Counted from the stretch's first letter, positions 1 to 5,860 are shown. The stretch: 9,440 nt of DNA from Ruminococcus sp. UBA7013 (GCA_002449585.1 DJXD01000111.1:1-9440), one strand, 5' to 3'. Notes: generated from the sequence alone by a model not told the origin. Made by a program: numbers and translations.

Positions 1-23
1 TCTTTAGGCGGGGGAGGACGTCA
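1..23 (+). mobile_element. right-end remnant of an IS200/IS605-family element
   Basis: The window opens inside what looks like the right end of an IS200/IS605-family element. TTTA is followed by the hairpin arm GGCGGGGG (7-14) and then AGGACGTCA. The family's right ends commonly read CCCCxGCC-TTTA-GGCxGGGG followed by a short AGxxxGTCAA-like tail. The left arm and all coding sequence would lie before base 1, so only about 23 bp are visible. The orientation implies a plus-strand element inserted within the minus-strand coiled-coil gene at 1-247. Supporting this, the protein reading there leaves its similarity to its paralogues at about this point. The exact end (22, 23 or 24) cannot be fixed here. 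Confidence 0.55.
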
Positions 24-247
24 CTCTGTCTTTGCAGAGTGCTGATTTTATCATCTTTAATTTTCAGAATTTTCTGCAATTCTGTGATTTTCTGTTCATA
101 TTCTTCTTGTTGCTGAGAGGAATCGGAAGGGCTTGCAGTGAGATTTTCTGCATCTTTGAGAACATCATTCATGAGAAGCATTTTTATAGCTTCTTCCATA
201 ATAGCTGATTTTTCAAGAAGAATTTGTATTTTTTCGCTGTCGGTCAT
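1..247 (-). CDS. coiled-coil paralogue 3, 5' part only, probably interrupted by an IS element
   Basis: This is the N-terminal 82 codons of the third tandem copy of the coiled-coil family; the reading frame leaves the window at base 1. The start ATG (245-247) has an AAAGGATAG ribosome binding site and lies 6 nt after the stop of the preceding copy (254-256). Residues 18-37 hold the family signature (EEAIKMLL then NDVLKDAENLT), followed by a Gln/Glu-rich coiled coil. Its middle part (QQEEYEQKITELQ) is closer to copy 1 (895-1458) than to its neighbour copy 2, suggesting recombination between copies. The last eight or so codons, ending in VLPRLK, are probably read through the IS right end and are not native. 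No function is known; the coiled coil suggests oligomerisation or binding to another protein. Confidence 0.72.
   Translation of the reverse strand, partial: MTDSEKIQILLEKSAIMEEAIKMLLMNDVLKDAENLTASPSDSSQQQEEYEQKITELQKILKIKDDKISTLQRQSDVLPRLK
142..198 (-). repeat. 57-bp coding repeat, copy in paralogue 3
   Basis: The DNA encoding EEAIKMLL-x2-NDVLKDAENL. It differs from the copy at 772-828 at 4 of 57 positions and from the copy at 1359-1415 at 6 of 57 (counted by eye). These three blocks mark the common N-terminal module of the tandem array. Confidence 0.85.
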
Positions 248-253
248 ATAAAT

Positions 254-898
254 CTATCCTTTCAGTATTGCTTCTATGTTAAAATTTTCAGCCGGAATCC
301 AGAAGCCAAAATCAACTTTTCTTCCCTCACTGAAAATATAAAACATTCCATTTCCGCTTTCTGAATATTCTATTATTTCGTATGTACGATTTTTTGCATT
401 ACCTGGAATAAAAGCATCAGGGATAAATCTTCCTTTGTTGTCTTTGTGAAATGTTTCCTTAGTATAAGGAAAAGAACATAACTTTCCAATACATTGCTTT
501 CTTTTTTTCTCAAGTTCAATATTTTTCAAAGGCTGATTATTAAAATCCTGTACAGTTTTCTGAAGAATTTGAATCCATTCTTCTTTTGTCTGAATGGTTC
601 TGTCCTTGCTATCGGATAGTTCCTGCAAAGTTTTAATTCTTGACTTTTGATTTTCAAGCTGAGATTGCAGTCGGTTAAATTCGCTGTTTTTTGCTTCCAG
701 CATTTTCTGTAATTCGTCAATTTTCTGCTGTAACTCGCCTTGCAGGGCAGAATTTTTATCTTGTCCTGTAAGGTTTTCTGCATCTTTGAGAACATCATTT
801 ACAAGAAGCATTTTTATAGCTTCTTCCAGGATGTTCAGTTTATCGAGAATCGCCTTGTTCTGTTCTTGTAAAAATGTTATTTTTTCGTTGTCTGTCAT
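254..898 (-). CDS. coiled-coil paralogue 2 with C-terminal SH3-like domain (hypothetical)
   Basis: A 214-residue soluble protein that I cannot assign to a named family. Residues 1-45 carry the array's conserved start region (EEAIKMLL, NDVLKDAENLT). Residues ~48-120 are a continuous coiled coil rich in Gln, Glu, Lys and Leu. After a basic stretch (EKKRKQ), residues ~135-214 form a compact, mostly beta-looking domain ending in YEIIEYSESGNGMFYIF, FGFWIP and a short tail. The last part resembles a small SH3-like barrel and aligns by eye with the C terminus of copy 1, including a shared IG..C. The start ATG overlaps the TGA of copy 1 (ATGA), which implies translational coupling. No signal peptide or membrane helix is seen. 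A plausible role is a multimeric scaffold with a binding head for the upstream helical or GTPase proteins, inferred only from the operon. Confidence 0.85.
   Translation of the reverse strand: MTDNEKITFLQEQNKAILDKLNILEEAIKMLLVNDVLKDAENLTGQDKNSALQGELQQKIDELQKMLEAKNSEFNRLQSQLENQKSRIKTLQELSDSKDRTIQTKEEWIQILQKTVQDFNNQPLKNIELEKKRKQCIGKLCSFPYTKETFHKDNKGRFIPDAFIPGNAKNRTYEIIEYSESGNGMFYIFSEGRKVDFGFWIPAENFNIEAILKG
772..828 (-). repeat. 57-bp coding repeat, copy in paralogue 2
   Basis: Second copy of the shared N-terminal module. A further stretch is also conserved at DNA level between this gene and paralogue 1 (about 570-661 against 1175-1266). It encodes SRIKTLQELSDSKD and the following heptads. Confidence 0.85.
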
Positions 899-1458
899 AT
901 TATATCAACCCCCTCCACAGAGATCCAATAACTATAGAAATGTCTTTTGCCATTAGCTATAATACGGAACATATTATAAACAGAAGAAAAGTCCACAATA
1001 TCGTAAATTCTACCATCTGCATAGCTCGCCCAACAAGTTCGATCGCATCCGGCATCCTCATAAGAACTATAAACTTTTGGAAAGTATTCTGCTTTAATTG
1101 TGCATTGACATCCAATTTGTTCGTTTGAAATTACTTTTGTTCCTTTAGCTATTTGGGATTGCTTTTGAAGAACCTGAATTTGTTCTTCTTTTGATTGAAT
1201 GGTCTTATCCTTGCTATCAGACAATTCCTGTAAAGTTTTGATTCTGCTTTTTTGTGTTTCAAGCTGTGTTTGTAACTTTTCACATTCTGCCTGTAATTCA
1301 GTGATTTTCTGTTCATACTCTTCTTGCTGCTTAGAAAAATCAGAAGGTCTTGCAGTAAGATTTTCTGCATCTTTGAGAACGTCACTTATAAGAAGCATTT
1401 TCATGGCTTCTTCCATAGTATTCAGCTTATTAAGAATCAATTTTTCAATCTCCATCAT
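895..1458 (-). CDS. coiled-coil paralogue 1 with C-terminal SH3-like domain (hypothetical)
   Basis: A 187-residue relative of the gene at 254-898. The conserved N-terminal segment (EEAMKMLL, SDVLKDAENLT) covers residues ~15-36. A long coiled coil follows at ~42-110 (EEYEQKITELQ, SRIKTLQELSD, KDKTIQ). Residues ~112-187 are a small domain with four Cys and the pattern YDIVDF, MFRII, NGKRHF, YWISVEG. The same skeleton appears in copy 2, but most residues differ, so the tail has diverged far more than the coil. The start ATG (1456-1458) overlaps the TGA of the 290-residue gene (ATGA). A second ATG follows at once and could be used instead. There is only a weak AAAGAG-like site upstream, so translation probably depends on coupling. 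Function unknown. Confidence 0.85.
   Translation of the reverse strand: MMEIEKLILNKLNTMEEAMKMLLISDVLKDAENLTARPSDFSKQQEEYEQKITELQAECEKLQTQLETQKSRIKTLQELSDSKDKTIQSKEEQIQVLQKQSQIAKGTKVISNEQIGCQCTIKAEYFPKVYSSYEDAGCDRTCWASYADGRIYDIVDFSSVYNMFRIIANGKRHFYSYWISVEGVDII
1359..1415 (-). repeat. 57-bp coding repeat, copy in paralogue 1
   Basis: Third copy of the shared N-terminal module. Several of its differences from the other two copies are third-position or conservative, which fits selection on the protein segment. Confidence 0.85.
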
Positions 1459-2327
1459 ACTAAAGTATCTCTTTCAATGCTCTGTATACACCATACTGCG
1501 ATATCAATCATATTCTGATAGTTGTCCTGTTTTTCTTTAAGCTGTTCCTTATCGAGCTGTTTTGCTTTCTGGATTTCTTCAAACTGGTGGATACTTTCTT
1601 CTACATTCATTTCGATAGTAGTAAAACGGCTTTCAATCTGTGTAAAGATAGCAGAATTTTTCTCTGTAAAGATATTTTTCACAAGTTCCCACAGGTCATT
1701 CACTGCATCAGCAAAAATTTTGTCCTGGAAACGCTGCAAAGCCATTTGTTTTGCTGTTTTGCCTTCCATTTTAAGAATATCCTTACATTCCGGATTATCC
1801 AGAGAAAGGGAACGTTTTACACGGTTCTGAATGAACCCTGTTACTTGATTTCTGAGGGAAGTTTCCATAGAATTCAGATAAGCCATATTCAGATTCAATC
1901 CTGTGGATTCATTCACACTTTCCAACTGTTCCAGCATATCATGAACAGTTCCGTGAATACATTCAATCATGTTATCTTCTACATCAGAAGCAATCTTTCT
2001 GAAACTTTCCTGCACTTCATAAAGTTCTTCATTCAAGTCATAGGAACCATGCCCCAGAGAATCAGCTACTTTTTCTGCATTTCTTCTTTTTTCCTCTTCA
2101 AGAGCTTTTTCTGCTTTTTCGGCTCTATCTCTTGCTTCTTTGAGAGCTTTTGTCGTGTCTTCTTTAACTTTCGATCTAAATATTGATACTACTGTGTTTT
2201 TTATTGCTTTCACAGCTTTACCAACTGCTTTCTTAATTCCATTAAACAAACCCATTTCGTCAGCCACCTCCAAAATTACTTTTCCAATCTCGATTTCCGG
2301 TTTTTCCGTGGGAAACAGTGATTTCAT
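1455..2327 (-). CDS. helical protein with cationic amphipathic segment, dynamin-operon partner (hypothetical)
   Basis: A 290-residue, almost entirely helical protein of no family I can name. Residues 25-50 (MGLFNGIKKAVGKAV and onward to VVSIF) form a strongly cationic amphipathic helix, reminiscent of membrane-active peptides. Residues ~53-90 are a charged coiled coil (KEARDRAEKAEKALEEEKRRN). The rest resembles the stalk or helical-bundle part of dynamin-like proteins, with a last coil at ~245-275. Start choice: the ATG at 2325-2327 has GAGGG 9 nt upstream and begins 6 nt after the stop of the GTPase remnant. An internal ATG at 2253-2255 has GGAGGT 10 nt upstream and would place the amphipathic helix at the very N terminus. 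Both are plausible; the longer frame is reported. The stop overlaps the next gene. I infer a membrane-binding partner of the GTPase. Confidence 0.82.
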   Translation of the reverse strand: MKSLFPTEKPEIEIGKVILEVADEMGLFNGIKKAVGKAVKAIKNTVVSIFRSKVKEDTTKALKEARDRAEKAEKALEEEKRRNAEKVADSLGHGSYDLNEELYEVQESFRKIASDVEDNMIECIHGTVHDMLEQLESVNESTGLNLNMAYLNSMETSLRNQVTGFIQNRVKRSLSLDNPECKDILKMEGKTAKQMALQRFQDKIFADAVNDLWELVKNIFTEKNSAIFTQIESRFTTIEMNVEESIHQFEEIQKAKQLDKEQLKEKQDNYQNMIDIAVWCIQSIERDTLV

Positions 2328-2333
2328 GGTAAA

Positions 2334-3114
2334 TTACCCTCTTCTAGTCATATCTTTCAAGGCTTTTTCCAAACCATCAATACGTTGCTGATTGTATTCC
2401 TTAGCGATATTCATTACTTCTCTGAGTTCCTCACGGTTCTGGCGGTTGAGTTCTGCTTCTTCCTTCTTAGCTTCGAGCATAGCAGTAATTTCTTCCATAT
2501 CGCTGTTGGAAGCTTCCAGACCTTCCTGATTCTGCTGAACAATATCCATAAAATACTTTCTGAGGTCAGCTTTCAGCATCATATAGTCCTTATTAATATC
2601 CTCAATCAGATAAGTTTTATATTTGGTCAGAATTTTCTCTCTCACGATGTTCAGAATAGATTCAATATAAGAGTATTCCTGCAATTCTTTGATACCCTGT
2701 TCGAGGGTAGAATGTTCATCTTCATCATCATATGTTACATATTTTGTAGCAAGGGATTTAAGAATACGCTTTTCATCTTTTGTAGCAGCATTAGGATTTT
2801 TTCTGTATTCACGGCAGAGATTTTCAATAAATGCAGCAGCAGGGAGAATATGTTCTCTTGCGATTGCTTCACTGCCGTAGCAGCTGGGTTCTTTCATATA
2901 TTTGGCCCATTCATTGCATTGTTCTTCCCAGTCATCGAATGGATTGTTGAGATTATCCGTCTGTGTACCAATGATGAAAATTTTGTCATTCGAACTGGAA
3001 TTATTAAACACACCAATAGATAGTTTTCTGTTCTTCACCAGTCATAGCATGAGCAGTTACACAAACAAATACAGCATTCGCTCTGGCAATATACTTGCTT
3101 GTTACATCTAGTAT
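2334..3114 (-). pseudogene. dynamin-like GTPase, truncated at the N terminus and frameshifted
   Basis: Downstream of a GTG at 3036-3038 an open frame of 234 codons contains IFIIGTQTD, which fits the G4 (base-specificity) motif of dynamin-family GTPases. A DDW-containing segment and long helices (residues ~75-234) follow, like the stalk of such proteins. In a different frame, 3004-3114 encodes YIARANAVFVCVTAH then MTGEEQKT, the segment that normally precedes G4. The two frames join perfectly if one copy of a duplicated 4-bp unit (CTATCTAT on the minus strand, 3016-3023) is removed. Upstream of ~3114 the frame closes and no P-loop (GxxxxGKS) can be found, so the G1-G3 half is missing. The breakpoint coincides with a 14-bp palindrome (3108-3121). 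A restarted C-terminal fragment might still be made from the GTG, but it could not bind nucleotide normally. Confidence 0.72.
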
Positions 3115-3121
3115 TTACTAG
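3108..3121. repeat. 14-bp perfect palindrome at the GTPase breakpoint
   Basis: CTAGTATTTACTAG reads CTAGTA-TT-TACTAG, a perfect inverted repeat with a 2-bp centre. Homology to the dynamin-like GTPase ends within or just next to it, so it may mark the recombination or insertion point. It could also be a regulator-binding site for what follows. Confidence 0.6.
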
Positions 3122-3144
3122 AAAAATTGCAGGAGAGAGCCATT

Positions 3145-3228
3145 ATGTTTAAACTAAAATCCGAAAACGGAGCAATTAGTTTTTTCGGCTTGTATTTTTT
3201 GAAAATCAAATCCGGAAAGCCTGAATAA
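3145..3228 (+). CDS. candidate 27-residue small protein
   Basis: An ATG with AGGAG 9 nt upstream (3131-3135) opens a 27-codon frame ending in TAA. The peptide begins MFKLKSENGA, has a hydrophobic centre (ISFFGLYFLKI) and ends KSGKPE. It is basic at both ends. I recognise no family. It lies between the GTPase breakpoint and the promoter at 3242-3270, and no clear promoter of its own is seen. The good ribosome binding site is the main support; the DNA also contains CCGAAAA/TTTTCGG (3161-3167/3182-3188), which could instead be a minus-strand hairpin. Confidence 0.35.
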   Translation: MFKLKSENGAISFFGLYFLKIKSGKPE

Positions 3229-3241
3229 ATTATAAAAAAAG

Positions 3242-3270
3242 TTGACAAAAACACTGAAATATGCTATAAT
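3242..3270 (+). promoter_or_regulatory. consensus sigma-A promoter
   Basis: TTGACA (3242-3247), a 17-bp spacer and TATAAT (3265-3270) match the consensus exactly. Transcription should start near 3277. It would drive the ATP-grasp gene starting at 3362, through the hairpin at 3292-3331. Confidence 0.85.
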
Positions 3271-3291
3271 AAGAATGTAAACAGAAAGAGC

Positions 3292-3331
3292 AAAGGTGCT
3301 CCTCAGATTGAGGATGTACCTTTCTTTTTTT
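3292..3331 (+). terminator. leader attenuator-like hairpin with U-tract
   Basis: AAAGGT (3292-3297) pairs with ACCTTT (3318-3323), and TCCTCA (3300-3305) pairs with TGAGGA (3309-3314) around a GAT loop. The two stems are joined by a G.T and a C-G pair with one bulge. CTTTTTTT follows. Starting only about 15 nt after the predicted transcription start, it would give a ~55-nt transcript unless read through. This suggests attenuation or a small RNA. Confidence 0.65.
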
Positions 3332-3361
3332 GAAAATGATCATGACAGGAGTGAAAAATTC

Positions 3362-4258
3362 ATGACTTTTATTCAGATTCAGCAGGAACAGGAAAAATTA
3401 TCCCAGTTTTCTGAACCGGTCGGCAATGCAGCGGAAATCAATGAACTGCTCCGCCGTTATGGAGTCAAGTTCGGCATTTACAAGAACGGTGTATTCAAAG
3501 AACAGTTTTTCCCTTTTGATCCGATTCCTAGGGTGATTCCAGCAGAGGAATTCAAGAAAATCGAAAAGGGGCTTGTTCAGCGTGTAAATGCTTTGAATGA
3601 GTTCCTTTTTGATATTTATCATGAAAAGAAAATTGTCCGTGATGGCGTGATTCCGGAAAATTTTATCTATATCTCAAAAGGCTATCTGGCACAATGCGAA
3701 GGGATCACACCGAAAAATAAAATCTATTCGCATATCTCTGGTATTGACTTAGTACAGGGAAAAGATGGCGGCTGGTATATCTTAGAGGATAATTTAAGAA
3801 TCCCCTCCGGTGCGAGCTATCCGCTGATTGCAAGAGAATTAACAAGAATCGCCTGCCCGGAAGCGTTCCAGAAATATGAAATCGCTGATAACCGGAATTA
3901 TGCCAATCTGCTGAAAGATACAATGGAGTATGTCAACTGCGGAGGCATTCGGGCGATTTTGACCCCCGGCAGATATAATGCAGCATATTTTGAACATTCT
4001 TATCTTGCAGAAATGACTGGCTCTGTTCTGGTGCAGAATGATGAATTATTTGTTGAAAATAATATGCTTTTCTTCTGTTTACTGATGTTTTTCTATATGA
4101 AATTTCATCTGTTCGCTGCCCCAATCATAGATAGCATTCAGTGCAGGAATCAGAGCTTTTCCTCTGTCTGTCAGGGAATATTCTACTTTTGGCGGAATTT
4201 CAGGATATTGTACACGATTGATCAGCCCATTTTCTTCGAGTTCTCTCAAGGATTTTGA
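3362..4258 (+). pseudogene. circularly permuted ATP-grasp (type 2) protein, 3'-truncated
   Basis: The start ATG (3362-3364) has AGGAG 10 nt upstream (3347-3351); more upstream in-frame starts would lie in the hairpin. Family motifs are clear: PFDPIPRVI (from residue 51), LEDNLRIPSGASYP (from ~141), and LTPGRYNAAYFEH then YLAEMTG (from ~200), ending LFVENN at ~234. Relatives I recall (DUF404/DUF407, CP_ATPgrasp) are about 470 residues long, are thought to form peptide or amide bonds with ATP, and often sit next to an alpha-E protein. Here the C-terminal half is missing and no alpha-E gene follows. The last ~60 codons of the frame (from about 4066) are antisense to the HxlR gene and are not family sequence. 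The promoter and leader remain intact, so a truncated product may be made, but catalysis is unlikely. Confidence 0.8.
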
Positions 4259-4453
4259 TAGCATGCCATTCGTAATATCTGGCATTTTGCGTTTCAGTTC
4301 ATTGTATCGGATAATTTCACCCTGATATAGATACCATAAAATCGGCAGTTTCCATTTCTGTCCGATAATGCTGAGTGCGTACAGCACAGGGCATTTTTCA
4401 GACTGCAAACCGCCATTTTCATCCAGAACCGGATAAGTGACTTCATTTTTCAT
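4079..4453 (-). CDS. HxlR-family winged-helix transcriptional regulator
   Basis: A 124-residue DNA-binding regulator of the HxlR (YodB/HypR/QorR) family. Visible hallmarks are Cys21 in the EKCP motif, GQKWKLPILWYL (residues 31-42), RYNELKRKMPDIT (49-61), the recognition helix MLSKSLRELEENGLI (64-78), the wing at 80-95 (PPKVEYSLTDRG) and the C-terminal dimer helix ending in DWGSEQM. In several characterised members the equivalent N-terminal Cys senses electrophiles, quinones or disulfide stress, so a redox-sensing role is likely but inferred. The ATG has AGGAGG 7 nt upstream (4461-4466). The gene diverges from an alpha/beta hydrolase over overlapping promoters, a layout that suggests it represses both itself and the hydrolase. 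Its 3' end abuts the truncated ATP-grasp gene. It appears complete. Confidence 0.93.
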   Translation of the reverse strand: MKNEVTYPVLDENGGLQSEKCPVLYALSIIGQKWKLPILWYLYQGEIIRYNELKRKMPDITNGMLSKSLRELEENGLINRVQYPEIPPKVEYSLTDRGKALIPALNAIYDWGSEQMKFHIEKHQ

Positions 4454-4512
4454 TTCATGACCTCCTGAATATTAGTAATAAAAAACATACTTAGAATGAA
4501 ATTTCTGCGTAC

Positions 4513-4541
4513 TTGACAAAAACATTTCAACTATGTATAAT
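4513..4541 (+). promoter_or_regulatory. sigma-A promoter of the hydrolase gene
   Basis: TTGACA (4513-4518), a 17-bp spacer and TATAAT (4536-4541). Its -10 box overlaps the -10 of the opposing HxlR promoter, so polymerases probably compete. TACTT occurs at 4488-4492 and 4510-4514, 22 bp apart, the second touching this -35. These are candidate half-sites for the regulator, on weak evidence. Confidence 0.82.
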
Positions 4542-4567
4542 ATATCATAAAGCAAGAAAAAAGTCAA
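4539..4567 (-). promoter_or_regulatory. sigma-A promoter of the HxlR gene
   Basis: On the minus strand TTGACT (4567-4562), a 17-bp spacer and TATATT (4544-4539). It predicts an ~80-nt leader that includes the TACTT pair. The same -35 and a related spacer occur in front of the membrane protein gene (5861-5889). Confidence 0.65.
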
Positions 4568-4592
4568 GTAAAATTTTCGGGAGTTGATAAGC

Positions 4593-5453
4593 ATGAAAAA
4601 AATAAAAGCAGATACAAAAAGAGGCGTACAGCTTGATGGTGTACTGTTCGGAAGTGGAAAAGCAGATACTGTTGTGATCGCTATTACTGGCATACATGGT
4701 AATTTTTATTCCAATCCGTTTTACTACAATATCGGTGATACACTCCATTCTGGTGGGATTGATTTCATCTATGCACAAACAAATGATGCTTTTGGGCAGA
4801 TAAGAACAAAAAATATCCTCACTGGGTCAGAAGAAATCATTGGTTCATGGAATGAGCGTTTCTGCTATACAGATGAAGATATTCAGGCTTACCTTGATTT
4901 TGCTGAAAAACAGGGTTATAAACATATCATTCTCGAAGGACATTCGCTCGGAGCGAACAAAGTCATTTACTATCTATCAAGACATCATGATGCACGTATC
5001 GAAAAATTTATTCTGCTTAGTCCTGCCAATCTTACGCATATGATAAGCGGTGTTTCTGAATGTGAGAAAGAATATATTCATACAGAAGTGGAAAAGAAAC
5101 GTGGTGACAGGCTTTTACCATTTTATTTTATGGGATGGGTGCAATGTATCGCCTATACTGCGTATGATTGGCTTTCTGATATGCTGAATAATGTTCATGT
5201 GGAACAGGATGGAGATTTTTCTCAGGTATCACAAATCACACATACAGGAGCTTTACTGATTGGAACGCTTGATCGTTTCACTTATGGCAATCCTTCCGGC
5301 TTTCTGAAAAATATCAATGACCATATGCCAACTGCTGACAAGAACAAACTCATTTTTATTGAGGGAACAGGTCACACCTATCAGGAAAAAGAACAGAAAC
5401 TCGCTGATTTACTTCTTGAAACCGTTCAAGAATGGGAGATTGCTAATATTTGA
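4593..5453 (+). CDS. alpha/beta hydrolase (DUF1749-like)
   Basis: A 286-residue cytoplasmic serine hydrolase. The nucleophile elbow GHSLG places Ser118, preceded by HIILE. The likely acid is Asp227 in LIGTLDRF and the likely base His261 in EGTGHTYQEKE. TGIHGNF (32-38) fits the oxyanion-hole loop. The overall pattern resembles DUF1749-type hydrolases, whose substrates are mostly unknown; esterase or lactonase activity is possible. The start ATG (4593-4595) has GGGAG 9 nt upstream (4579-4583); an in-frame TTG at 4584 is less likely. The gene has its own strong promoter within the HxlR intergenic region, so it is the probable target of that regulator. Such pairs often serve detoxification of reactive compounds, which is inference here. 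No signal peptide is present and the gene appears intact. Confidence 0.9.
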   Translation: MKKIKADTKRGVQLDGVLFGSGKADTVVIAITGIHGNFYSNPFYYNIGDTLHSGGIDFIYAQTNDAFGQIRTKNILTGSEEIIGSWNERFCYTDEDIQAYLDFAEKQGYKHIILEGHSLGANKVIYYLSRHHDARIEKFILLSPANLTHMISGVSECEKEYIHTEVEKKRGDRLLPFYFMGWVQCIAYTAYDWLSDMLNNVHVEQDGDFSQVSQITHTGALLIGTLDRFTYGNPSGFLKNINDHMPTADKNKLIFIEGTGHTYQEKEQKLADLLLETVQEWEIANI

Positions 5454-5464
5454 TAAATCAGAAT

Positions 5465-5812
5465 TTATATATTGAAAATACCTTTAAAATACGCAGACCA
5501 GCCACCAGTAAGACAGATACAAATGATAGCAAGAGTTACATATATTGCAATAGGTATTAGCAAATACAATTTGCCCTTTTTCATTGTTTTTTGAAAAACA
5601 TAAAGATTTGATGGCAAGGATAACACAATCCATATTAACAGTTCAATGAAGCCAAACATGATAGAAATATCTTTTTCTGAACCTAAATTATAGCTATAGC
5701 CTTTTGAATGCCCAGTTATATCAAGAAAAACCCAGCCAAAACATATTGGAAAAGAAAATGCAATACCACATGTCCAAAGAAAATTCAGACAATAAATAAT
5801 TCTACTTTTCAT
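5465..5812 (-). CDS. small membrane protein, three predicted helices (hypothetical)
   Basis: A 115-residue integral membrane protein of no recognised family. Predicted helices are at about 8-31 (IAFSFPICFGW), 52-74 (ELLIWIVLSLP) and 83-103 (PIAIYVTLAIICICL). Between helices 1 and 2 lies a polar loop (GHSKGYSYNLGSEKD), and a basic loop (KTMKKGK) separates helices 2 and 3. The start at 5810-5812 is preferred over the ATG at 5822-5824, because GGAGG (5818-5822) forms its ribosome binding site and overlaps the earlier ATG. A strong promoter faces it at 5861-5889. The stop lies 11 nt from the convergent hydrolase stop. It is divergent from the flavin oxidoreductase gene. Function unknown; a transporter accessory or immunity-type protein cannot be judged from sequence. 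Confidence 0.78.
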   Translation of the reverse strand: MKSRIIYCLNFLWTCGIAFSFPICFGWVFLDITGHSKGYSYNLGSEKDISIMFGFIELLIWIVLSLPSNLYVFQKTMKKGKLYLLIPIAIYVTLAIICICLTGGWSAYFKGIFNI

Positions 5813-5860
5813 ATTTTCCTCCATTAAATTCTGATTTATAAGTCTAAAATTTTGTATATT

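Noticed and set aside
142..1415. CRISPR-like array from the three similar 57-bp blocks
   Set aside because: Spacing is ~600 bp, the repeats are coding, and they are explained by gene duplication.
1522..2391. Long plus-strand ORFs opposite the helical protein and paralogue genes
   Set aside because: They are antisense shadows rich in Phe, Ser and Cys with no domain features; the minus-strand frames show coiled coils and coupled starts.
3121..3360. Possible missing P-loop half of the GTPase on the minus strand
   Set aside because: I read all minus frames here and found no GxxxxGKS/T motif and multiple stops, so the N-terminal half is absent, not merely frameshifted.
3296..3361. Upstream in-frame starts extending the ATP-grasp protein
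   Set aside because: The extension would be coded by the terminator-like hairpin and T-run and has no ribosome binding site; AGGAG at 3347-3351 fixes the start at 3362.
5813..5824. Earlier ATG for the small membrane protein
   Set aside because: That ATG is overlapped by the GGAGG that serves the ATG at 5812, and it has no ribosome binding site of its own.
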